Assembly (NCBI GenBank): GCA_917880885.1
Contig: OU862907.1
Span: forward strand, 70,737,072-70,801,071
DNA length: 64,000 bases
DNA from: Limnephilus marmoratus
Taxonomy: Eukaryota > Arthropoda > Insecta > Trichoptera > Limnephilidae
Direction of reading: 5' to 3'
The position numbers and the translations under genes were made by a program. Position 1 is the stretch's first letter, and every line of letters begins with the position of its first letter. Of this stretch, positions 23,201 through 35,200 are shown piece after piece. The notes under the pieces are model-generated. The model was not told the DNA's origin. It ran no database searches and worked only from the letters and a program-made list of their open reading frames with translations.

Positions 23201-26200
23201 GTCGGCAGCGTCCAAACAGCGCATCTTGTCAGATCCCCTGGCCGCTCCGGACAGGTTGTCGTCAATACCATCGCCATCGTCTGCAAGGAAAAGATATTGT
23301 TACAATTTGCAATAGTTTTTACCCTCATTTCCACATAGCTTTCTTGACAAAATTGGTTTGTAAAATATATTTAAAACGTGGTTAGGGAATGTTTGGTGTG
23401 GTATTTATTGCCCCTCATGCTTGGAGAATTTCTTTCATTGACAGTTAAAAGATTACAAGTTTAAGGACACTGGCAGGGCTACCCATATGTGGGTAGCTAT
23501 CACACAAAGGCACTGGCGGTGCTACCCATATTGTGGGTAGCTATCACTCAAAGGCACTGGCGGTGCTACCCATATTGTGGGTAGCTATCACACAAAGGCA
23601 CTGGCGGTACTACCCATATTGTGGGTAGCTATCACTCAAAGGCACTGGCGGTGCTACCCATATTGTGGGTAGCTATCACACAAAGGCACTGGCGGTGCTA
23701 CCCATATTGTGGGTAGCTATCACACAAAGGCACTGGCGGTGCTACCCATATTGTGGGTAGCTATCACTCAAAGGCACTGGCGGTGCTACCCATATTGTGG
23801 GTAGCTATCACACAAAGGCACTGGCGGTGCTACCCATATTGTGGGTAGCTATCACTCAAAGGCACTGGCGGTGCTACCCATATTGTGGGTAGCTATCACA
23901 CAAAGGCACTGGCGGTGCTACCCATATTGTGGGTAGCTATCACTCAAAGGCACTGGCGGTGCTACCCATATTGTGGGTAGCTATCACACAAAGGCACTGG
24001 CGGTGCTACCCATATTGTGGGTAGCTATCACTCAAAGGCACTGGCGGTGCTACCCATATTGTGGGTAGCTATCACACAAAGGCACTGGCGGTGCTACCCA
24101 TATTGTGGGTAGCTATCACTCAAAGGCACTGGCGGTGCTACCCATATTGTGGGTAGCTATCACACAAAGGCACTGGCGGTGCTACCCATATTGTGGGTAG
24201 CTATCACTCAAAGGCACTGGCGGTGCTACCCATATTGTGGGTAGCTATCACACAAAGGCACTGGCGGTGCTACCCAATTGTGGGTAGCTATCACTCAAAG
24301 GCACTGGCGGTGCTACCCATATTGTGGGTAGCTATCACTCAAAGGCACTGGCGGTGCTACTCATATTGTGGGTAGCTATCACTCAAAGGCACTGGCGGTG
24401 CTGCCCATATTGTGGGTATCTATCACTCAAAGGCACTGGCGGTGCTACCCATATTGTGGGTAGCTATCACTCAAAGGCACTGGCGGTGCTACCCATATTG
24501 TGGGTAGCTATCACTCAAAGGCACTACCCAAATGTGAGTAGGTATCACACAAGGGCACTGACAGTGCTCTTAAATGTGGGTAGTTATTACTCAAGGGCAC
24601 TGGCGGTGTTACTTAAATGTTTAAGCTATCACTCAAGTGCACTGGCGGAGCTACCCCTATTGTGGGTAGCTATCACTCAAAGGCACTGGCGCGGTGCTAT
24701 CCAAATGTGGGTAATTATCACTCGAGGACACTGGCGGTGCTACTCAAATGTGGGTAGCTATTAGTCTATGTGTACCCAATTTTGGGTAGCTATAGCTCGA
24801 GTAGAATAAATTTTAAAATTGATTTTATTGCACTCATTACGAATTCCATCACGTACTTACTAACAGTTTCAAAAGTAGATATTCAAACAGTATTGATTAA
24901 CCACCAAATGTAATTGGTGTGTTTTTATTGATACGGGAATGAGAGGAGACGCACCCAGCAGAGGCCACTGTGCGGGCTGGGCCCCCGAGGCCGCCACTGT
25001 CCTCTCCCTCTTCAGGCGAGACACGTGACCCCTCAGGCGCTCTTCCTCTCCGGGGGTCCAGGCGGACCCATCGTTGTCACACCTGCAAGAAAAAATACAT
25101 TATTTATGACCCATTGCTACATTTTCCCTACCCCTCCGCTGCATGTCCTTTCCCATCCGTCGTGAACCCTTACTCCTTCGTTCTGCTCCTTCCCGCCCAC
25201 CTTCTTACCCTGCCGATAAACATTATTTATTTAATTAAATACACACAACTCGCGCTACACCTATTGTAAACTTTGTATACAAATTTTGTAATGAAGGAGC
25301 TCACTATCTTAATATATAAAACAAAGTCAGGTTAGTTACACCATTTATTATCGGAAAACGGCTAGACCGATTTTTATAATTTCTGATTTGTTGGATTTGT
25401 CTCCGCCCCGAATAGCAGAATAGCTATTAAAACATGGGAAAAATTCACAAAAAAAAAAATTATGAAGAAAATTCTTTTCTTCATACATTTTGTACAAAAC
25501 GAATTCTCATTTTTTGAAAGAGCTGCAGATAAGTATAATATTGAGTAGTGAGTAATTACAAAAATTCAAAAACATCAAATGTCAATGCGCTGATTGTTTT
25601 GCTTTTGTTCTTAAGAGTGTTTAACCAGCCAGCGGCCGAAAATCCACATTTCGTCGAAAGTTGTTCTTACTTCTTTTTGTGCAGGGCGGTTACAATGAGA
25701 AAGATTAATTATTCTCCGTACCAGCTTTTTAAAATTATAACTCGATATCGATTTTATTTCATTCCAAATTTGCTTTAATTTATACGTACATCCAAAAATG
25801 CTGAAAGGCGTGATGATAAAACTATTAAAATTATGTACTTTTTGTAATTATTTTTTGATTATAAGTATTTATCATTTTTCCATAATGTCTAAGTTAAATA
25901 AGAATGTTAAAAAAATCTGAAATATATTAGTTTGTAAGTGCGCAAATAAATACACAAACGGACCAATTTTCGTCAAGAAACACATGTACGTTAGGGTGTC
26001 CCAGGCTATAAGGGTGAAATTTTTTTCTTCGAATTTCAAAACGCATACCCTCTATTTTTTTTTCATTTGATCCCAAAAACTTAAATATTAAATATTATTG
26101 AAATCGGATAACGATAACCCGTGCCGACTTGACGTCAAAGTTTAAGTTGAAAAGTTAGTATGGAGCTATAGGGACATTGTAAAGTTCATTATTTATATTC

Positions 26201-29200
26201 AGTAAATAAAACACATTTATAATATTTATTATGTATTTATAGTAAAAGACACATTAATCATTAAATTTCCTTTTCAAACTTTGCTTTTTACAATCAGGAT
26301 ATACGTTTCTGTGTTCTTGTACGCAACGCAATAAAAATTGCTTTCGCTCCTCTTCAACAGTGAAAAATTAAACCATGAAAGTCTTGCATTAATTTAACCG
26401 CTCTTTCTGCCGTATCATTAACTGCTCTCAGTGTCAATAGCTTCCTTTTAGCTTGTTGGAACGAATCATCATTTGACCATAGAGATGGGCTCTTCTTCAG
26501 AAAACTGTCATCAATTTTGAGTCGATTAAATAGGAACTTGCTTTTGACAGAGACGAAGTCATCGATGTTTTTCTCAGAAATTAAAACAGAAGGAACGGTT
26601 ATCAATCGTATGGTAAACTATAGAAGAAAATCGGAGCATAATTTACATATATGAAATACCAAAAAGTGGTCCACAAAGTTCTTCTTTGGATGCAATGTAA
26701 CGTTTATCGTGGGCTGATGGGTTTTCTTTAGCTAAGTTAGCAACCATTTTTACTTTAGTTTCTTGATCGACATCATCGTCAAATAAAGACAAAACAGACA
26801 CTTCATCTGTCAAATACCATAAATGCTGGCAAAACTTCTGTAAAGCTGCTTTGGAAATGCTTTTGTCTCTTGTTTCGTAAGCTTTCATGGACTTCAAAAA
26901 GCATAAGTCCTGATATGGTGCTTTTACTGCTAAAATGCATTGGAGCCCGAATTTGACGTAGGATGTCACAATAAACAGACATACATCCAACAGAGCTGCC
27001 TTATCCTTGTTTGAAATTCTGAATTGGGAGCTTAGTAATATTTTTAACGAATAAATGGCTCTCGCCGTCCACCGAGCTTGGTGCATAGCACCTGGAGGCC
27101 GAATCTTAAATTTCTTCTCTGTATCTTCACCAAGAAATATTATTGAAAGCTCAATTAATTCACGATAGTCATCTCTAGCTGTATCTAGTATCCGAGATAT
27201 TGTTTTGAAAATTAACTTTTATAGCTTCAGCCCGCTCTCTTCGTATTTCTGTACGAATTATATGGATTGAGGACTTGTTTATAGAAAAGTCATCCGTGTT
27301 ATGCCCTAGTACCTCAATAGTAGCTTCAATTATAAATACAGAATCTCTCACACTTAACTGACATCTATCTAATGCGGCAACCAACTTCGGAGTTATGACA
27401 TTTTTCCGCATACAAGTTTTGTCGGGCTGAGAGGAAGCACCACTTAGGTTGGGTCTATTATTTCAGAATCAAAAGATGAGTTTTCTTGTGGTGGTCCATA
27501 AGATGATGTCGATGGAGCTAACGATGAAAAATATTTAGCACGTCGCTTTTCCTCCAAGCGACCGCGCTTAAGGCGCGCCTTAGAAACATTGAGGAGGATT
27601 CTTTTTCTGTAAGTTTTTTGTCCACTCTGGCTAAGTGACCAGGCCGACCTGTTTCTCTTTGGCGCTCCAAGAAGATCCTTTCTTCATTTATTGTAATTAA
27701 CTGAAGCGCACTGCCATGAGCAATGTCAAACCAATTGTCTAAGTTGGAAAGAAACTCTTGTCGACGTTGTTCAAACACTTCTTGTTTTTTTTCTCATTTT
27801 TTTGCAAATCTCTCCAAACTTGGTATAATGAAACTAGTTTCTTAACACAGTTAGGTAATGATTTAGTCGGTATAAGTGTCTTTTCCCAGTAAATAATACA
27901 CTTACGAATAGTAAGATTTGCACTTTCATTGACATTTAAATTCACTTCACGAATATTATAGAACAAAACTCCCAGTACTTGTCCATTAGAGGGAAGTTTC
28001 GAACCGGTGATTTGATGTTTTACGTCTCCTATTAAAAATATCTCCTTTTTAGAACTTCGTAACTCCACTGACATGTTGACTACTCAAAAGTAATGCGTTT
28101 ACTAATAAAATAAAAAAGTTATAACAAGCAATCAATGCGAGATTTCCGTCGCGCCGTACCTTGCAAGCACAGACACCTTTCGCTGCAAGTCGGCACGGGT
28201 TGTCGTGATCCTAAATATGCCAAACTTTTTTTTTAAATGTTTTGAGACCATTCAAACAAAATAAGAGGGTATGCATTAAAAAAATATCACTTTAATTTTT
28301 TTGGGACGCCCTAATGTACGTATATATATTTTTAATGATTTTATTGAAACTAAAATTAAAATTCTAAAACATTCGATACCCCAGACATTGTATTGATGTA
28401 TTTTACTGCATGATTATATGATTTGAAATGGGTGTGGTATAATACAAAATCTTTTTTTTAAATTTAACAAATCTGCCAATGACCTATGGTATAACCTTAT
28501 TATACTAAAAATTAGCATTTTTTCTCAAAAGATAAAAAGATTTAAAGCATGCGAATGCTAGATAAAAGAAAAATATTTCTAAATTATTTTATAATTTTTT
28601 GTGGAAATGGGCCAATATGTCTAAAATCTGATTTAAAAATGACATATTTCTGGTTTTCTCTGGTAATACCCTCTTAAACATATAATGCTGCCCCTCTTTC
28701 TAACACACTAAATATCAACAGTCAAAAGTGGTACAAACGGTGAACGTATGCCTACCTACACCCTCCAAAGGAAAAATGCAATAATTATAATAAATCTCTC
28801 TCACACGTATAAAGAAAATGAAACGCAATTCTCGTAAGTAAGTGGAAAAGTAAGAAAATCACGAAAATTATAAACCCGTACACAACGCCATCTCTGATAC
28901 TGACAAAAACAAAACACGGACAGTTGCACATAGATAAAATTGCTTCATTGTGTAATTTTGAACTTTAAAAAAAACTGAATTTAATTGAGCTAATAAGTTA
29001 AGACAACAGTTATTGATTCTGAGGCGGTACTAAGTTGGCCGAGTCAGCTACAATCAGTGCAACAATGAGCAACTGAATTAAGAAGAGATAAGAAGAATGA
29101 TGACAGTTGTTGCGACTCACTGGTAGAGCAGCATAGCGGCGGGGTCGGCCCACGGGCCCACGGCCTCGGCTCGCAGTTGGCCGTGGGCCTCCCCGTCCAG

Positions 29201-32200
29201 GCGGGCCAGGAGGCCGCGGGCCACCCGCTCTGTGGCCACACGCATGCGCACCGTGTTGCCGCTGCCCAAACCGTCCTGCAATGGAAAGACAACCTTTTAA
29301 CTCACAAAACAGATTATCGGGTAGAGTAGTCTCACCGTTATAAGATCCTCGGTCACAGGATGGTTCATATTGAACTCACTAACAAATACAATCATTCATT
29401 TAAGGATATCAATTTGGAAATATAATGAGTAAAGCCATAGTCCATCACTCGTTGTAAAAACATTATAGTTTACGATTATAAAATAAAGGGTGGTGTCGTC
29501 TTTGATCCTAAATTGACATTCTCTTGCCATATATCACAGCTCACTCAGTCTTGCTACAAACTTCTTGGGTTCATCACCAGGATTTGTAAGCAGTTTGATA
29601 ACCAAGAAGCTATGCTAACGTTATTCGATGGCATACTGAGAAGTGAGAAGCAAGCTAGAGTACGCGAGCGATGTTTGGGCACCGTACCACCAGAAGTACA
29701 TTGATATGTTAGAGCAAATCCAGAAGAAATTCCTCAGGTATGTTTATATGCAGAAGCATGGAACCTATCCAAGATTCATGCACCATATTGACTTACTTGA
29801 GGAAACTGATTCTGTGAGTCTAGAAACTAGGCGGAAAGCAAGTCTTGCTATTCTGTCTTTCAAAATTTGGAACAATTTCATCCATATTTCTGTGGATAAA
29901 ATCAGAATTCTTGTTGACTTACTTGTATTCATAAACTTGAACTTTTTTTTAATTTTTGTCAGTTATATGCCTTTTTTAGTAATAAACAAACGTTAAAAGG
30001 TTAAATTAAGGAAAAAATATTGATAAAAATTAAAAAAAAATGGTTTTAGGTTTGTTTAAAATTAAATGCGGTTCTCATTTTCTTTGTAAAACGCAACTTT
30101 TGAGACCACGGGCGTTTCTGAATTCAAAAGTTGAAATAATTGACACACCCTACTGCTCACTAGTATATATTTTTTTAATGTTTATGTATACCGCACAAGA
30201 GTTTCAACCTAACTAGGAAGACAATGACATCGAAGTTTAAAAAAAAAAAAAAAATATGTATATACATATGTGAATACCGCAGCCCCAATTGCTGTCAACC
30301 GTCTGGAGTCAACTGTCAACCAACACGAGGCTACGGCAACCCCAATTTGGGTACGTTCTGACTACTCAATCGTACTTTGTCTTCCTCTGATGTTACCGAC
30401 TTCTTCTACCATTCACATTTGCTTTGTATATTGTTTTTACAACTTCTTTTCTACATGACCATTTTCTACATGTCTAAACGTCCTTTTCTTAATCTTAACC
30501 ATAACGCTTACTTAAGTCTTGCATTCTTTATACATCTCCACATTTGTAATATGGTCATACATTGATTTAGGGCAGAGGGTAAGCATCTCATTTGTACGGA
30601 ATTCAGTTTTCTATAATCCAAACACTCTAACTTTGTAAAAATGGTACCTGCGTATGTTCCGAAGTTTCGGCCAGTGCGAGCAACACGTCGTACGCCTCCA
30701 CGGCGCGATCGGCGGCCGCCAGCGCCATTCTGAGGGCCCCCGCTTCTGCCGAACATTGCGCGCACGCCAAAGATAATCTAAAAAATAAATAAATAACATG
30801 TATACACAGGTTTAACAGCATCTAACCCAAGAATTTTGAACATCGATTTCCAAGCGTATTTGGAGTAAAAAATGTAGATGTATCATAAAGGCGTACATTT
30901 GAATTTTTTTGTGGTTATCTTTTAAATTTGAATACAAAGCTTGGCGTTTTCTCTTTCACACCGTACACATCATACTTATCACCGTGACAGTAAGGGAGAC
31001 ACAACGAAAGTAAAAGCGGAACAAATTAGTCTTAAGGTTAAGTTAGAAGGTGTCATTGAAAAAAAAGAGAACTGAAGTCCTTTATTGGACCCATCAAGAA
31101 GCGATAGCTAGAGGTCTCAATGTGTCTCGTTAGTGCAGCACCCTGTACAAGGCCTACCTGTCTGCGTTTCCTTGGACTCCCTGAGCGTGACCGCCAGCAG
31201 CATATTGTCGGCTTCGAGACGGTCCAAGCGCGCATTCAGGCGCTCCTCCCCTTCCCCTTCTTCCTCGCAGTGGCTGGTCGACCCTCGCGTCAGGTGTTCC
31301 GCCACGGCGCTACTGTATACCTGCAAAGGAGAATAATTTAAGGTCAAAACATTCTCCCTAGACGTCTGCAAAGCATTTGACAAAGTATGGCTCAGAGGTC
31401 TCATTTATAAAATGAACTTCCTAGGTATTTCCCTCTCGGTGAGTTTGATAAGAGCCGGTGTCCCTCAAGGTTCTATTCTCTGAACAGCTCTCTTCAACAT
31501 TTATTTAAGCGACATCCCCCGCCCGGTACCCAAGACATTCACACTAAAATAGGAAACTTTGTAGACGATATCGACGCCATGTCAACCTCGGTAAGCGAAA
31601 ATAAAGCTACACATAAAGTTCAATCCCTTGTATCCAAATTAGAAACTTTCTTTAAACAATGGCGAATTAGTATAAATCCCTTCAAAACAGCCGTCTGCAT
31701 TTTCTCACGTAGATATCCTAAAAGGCCATCTAATATTCACTTGTTCAAAAGTATTAAATATCTCGGAGTAACCCTAGACAATAGATTAACTTGGAAGAAG
31801 CACATAAATGAAGCCCTAGCCTCGGCAAATAAAATCCTTGTGGCCCTTTACCCAATGTTAAACAAAAAATAAATAAAAAAAACTATCAACTAAAAATAGA
31901 CTTTCAATTTATAAATCAACTATAAGGCCAAAACTAACCTATGCAAACCCCATCTGTGTCCAGAACATTGGGAGGGTAAAAGTGTGATGAGATCCCTGAG
32001 GCGTATGTGTGGTAAAATCATGTACGATCGAGTGAGAAATGTGAAGATCCGTGAAGAATGCAAGGATGATGTAAGCGTGATGAGTAAGATTAAGAAAGGG
32101 ACGCTCAGATGGTTTGGGCATGTAGAGCGAATGAGCGAGGAAAGGAGGATATAAATTATGTGTTGCTAAACCATTCATCTGATTGCGATGAAACCTAGGA

Positions 32201-35200
32201 TGTGTGCATGCCCGCGATGGTTTCTATATACAGTGGTGAACTCCGGCAATATGAAATTATTTCCTAAACTATTCATTTGATTGTGATAAATCTTTGGTGA
32301 GCAAATCTGGGAGGGGGGAGTGGGAAAAAGGAGGGCTGGGTTCGTGGGATAGGAGGAAACAGGAGGAAGTAAGATGAATGCAAAAGGGGAAGGGGGACGG
32401 AAAGAGGGGGGACGGAAAGAGGGGAAACAGGGAACATGGGAGAGGACACCCAGGGAGAAACAATTTCTATCTCTGAGTGGCATTGCAACCCATGTCGGAT
32501 AGCTTTTACCCGCGGCTTCGCTCGCATGGTATATGGGGGGAATTACTGTATAAAGAATTTTCCCACAGGAATGAAATGTTTTTTACGGGATAAAAAGTAG
32601 CCTATGTCGTTACCCAGCCCCCCAATTAGCTCCGTTTAAAAAATCACGGTGATCAGTCGCTCCATTTATATTATTATAGCGAGTTTGCGGTACGCGTTGC
32701 TATGCCATTTAATAAAGAAATTGTTTCTCCCTGCGTCTCCTTTCCCATGCGTTCCCACTCCGCCTCTTCCACCTTCCCCCTCCCCACTCCACTCGCCCGC
32801 TTCCCCCGTCCTGCGAACCTCCCCTCCCAAGTTCCCCTCCCCGCTCCCAGGTTACGATCTCGGGTTCCCCTCCCCACCCTTCCGCGAACCCCCTACCCAA
32901 GCTCCCCTCCCTCATTTAACAGCTCGCATGCCACCTATTGCAATTTTTTATACAAATTTCATAATGCCAGAGCTCACCAGTAGTTTTAAACAAACTTTGT
33001 TCTGACAATAACGAACACACCAAAAAATAAATATTCAATTTGGTGCAGTCGTTCGGAAGTAATGCTCGTAAATACATTTCGGCGATTCATTTTTATTTAT
33101 ATAGAAGATAGATTATATAGATAATAGATAATGTATGTTTCATAATTCACCCCCTCCTGGCAGATGTCCTTGCCCGTGAGACGTGCGTCCTCGTGCGTGC
33201 GTCGCAAGCGCACGCGGGACGCTATCTTGGTCTGCGGAGACGTTGAAGGGATCACACCACTTCTGACGCAAGCTGCAAGTTGAATATTACAATAAATTAA
33301 TATTTCAAAACGGGACATATTCTCAGCATTCAGAACCGAAATGTTGCCTGACCCCCTCTGGCCACGGGCTTATTTGGTTAGAAGGTCAAAATATTTCCAC
33401 TCTGCAATAAAATCGAGATAAATGGAATATTTCTGAATGCATCCGAAAAATACTTTTTATTTAGAAAAAAGTAAGGAGAGCGTAGACATGAATATATCTG
33501 GACCTGCCCTAAGTGATAAAAGCGTATTATTTCCCCCTCCAAATACCGGTTCCATAGAACCGGCTGGGCTTACGAGAGCCTCGCTTGAATCTAAAAAATA
33601 TGACGTCATCATTCTTGTCCAGACCAGCGTCGAGCTCTGATCGTACATTTTACGAAATAACACGGCAAAAATGTTAGCTTGTGCTATACATTATACCCTA
33701 AAATATGTCTATCATAATGAATGTGGGCGGTTCTCTAGTGTGCTCGTCGCTCATTACAGGGATAAATAAACTATGAAACATTTGTAAAAGTGTCTTAACT
33801 AAATACAGCAACAAAATATTCGTCTGTGAAAAGTGGCGAACTTTACTTTGCCGTATTTGAACTTCGCAAATATGTTAATAACGTGGCGAGCAATTTGCGC
33901 TCTCGTGTAAAAAGGTCTATTCATTCAAAAGCAGATTTTGCTTTTAAGAACTAAATGGTGATATTATAATGCGAGATGCCTATATACTGTCAGATTGATT
34001 TTTTTAACGAATCGCAGTCATCTTTCCCCTCTTCGTCCCCCCATAGTTTGGTTTTACCCGTCATCTGTATCTTCTCGTCTATTAAATTTGGATGTCTATG
34101 AAAGTGAGCCATTTTTAAAACTTTTAAATGTTTGCAATCAAATTTTTTACATTTCAAAAAAAATTATATGTTTATTTCGAAATATAAAATTTGAAAAGGT
34201 ATTTTATCACTTTTCAAAAACAGTTATTAGTTTTCGGATATGTTCAGACATATAATTCATCAAATTTGATTTCATTGCAAAGTGGAAATATTTTGATCTT
34301 CTGACAGAATATGCCTAAATCATTTAAACACAAAGCCTGAGTATTATTGGTTCAATATTCATACAAAACCATAACCAAATATTGACTTGTGGACTAGTTC
34401 TGAGGCTCGTGATGCCAGAATCCGCAGATTCAGTATTACCAACCAAACAGTGCGATTTAGTGTGATGGTGTTTTATTCTTTTTTTTTTTACATTAACTCC
34501 ACACAGGAGGCCCTGAGGAAAATGATTTCCCTCAGGGTCGAAAAAACGACCCGTTCTCATGTGATAAGTGTCAACCGTGTACAAATGTTGGGCACGCGTT
34601 TGGCGTGTTTCCCGACTATGCACCGGTGCCGAAGGGATCAATGATGCTAGTTCCTCGGAGCATCTTCCATTGTAATACCGGTAGAACAAGGATAGCATTC
34701 CCACCCGACGCCTGTGCTCTAAAGATTGCAATTCGTCTGTGAAGACAGAAAAAAACAGACCGCCCTTTTCTGCACAAAGTCGAGGGTATTTTTCAGATAT
34801 TTTGGAGCTCCAGACCAGAGGTGGCTGCCAAATTCAACCGTGGGGCGCACTTGTGATTTGTACAGGGTTAGCAGTTGTGTACCCTGTATCTGCGGGCCCT
34901 GTACAGTACGCCCAGTTTTTGGGAGGCTAACTTTACTCTGGCTTCGATGGAGCCCCCATACCTGAGCTGGTCACTTAGGGTTATACCAATATTCTATTTT
35001 AAATGACGATTTATAAATTCTGTGTATGAAAATGTATAATAAAACTTGTATAACTAGCGTTTGTTGATCTATAAGAAAATATATATTTCAAGCCATAATA
35101 TTTTTCACTGGAGTTCCTTATTGTAGGGTCTGTAAGAAGAACTCACGAGAGTGCTGTCTGGAGAGAGCCAGAGAGGGGAACCTCTGCTGGAGTTGTTCGT

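Larger units (their letters stand above)
25619..28676. repeat. Dispersed repeat G, copy 1 (interrupted)
   Basis: Starts 'ttaaccagccagcggccgaa' and ends near 'ggtaataccctctt'. The same sequence occurs at 49,058-51,056. Without insertions it is about 0.73 kb. Copy 1 is interrupted only by the 2.3-kb element at 25,992-28,313; copy 2 is empty there but has two other insertions. Class unknown. Confidence 0.75.

Noticed and set aside
23500..24764. Long open frame of repeated MGSYHSKALAVLPILWVAIT-like units
   Set aside because: It is translation of the 44-bp minisatellite in an intron; it shifts frame from unit to unit and has no gene context.
23465..24800. CRISPR array
   Set aside because: Units are contiguous with no unique spacers, and the context is a eukaryotic intron.
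30611..30799. Alternative frame of exon h that would fit the phase of exon g (..DYLWRARNV..)
   Set aside because: It is open, but it destroys the conserved MCC block in this exon and would not continue into exon i.
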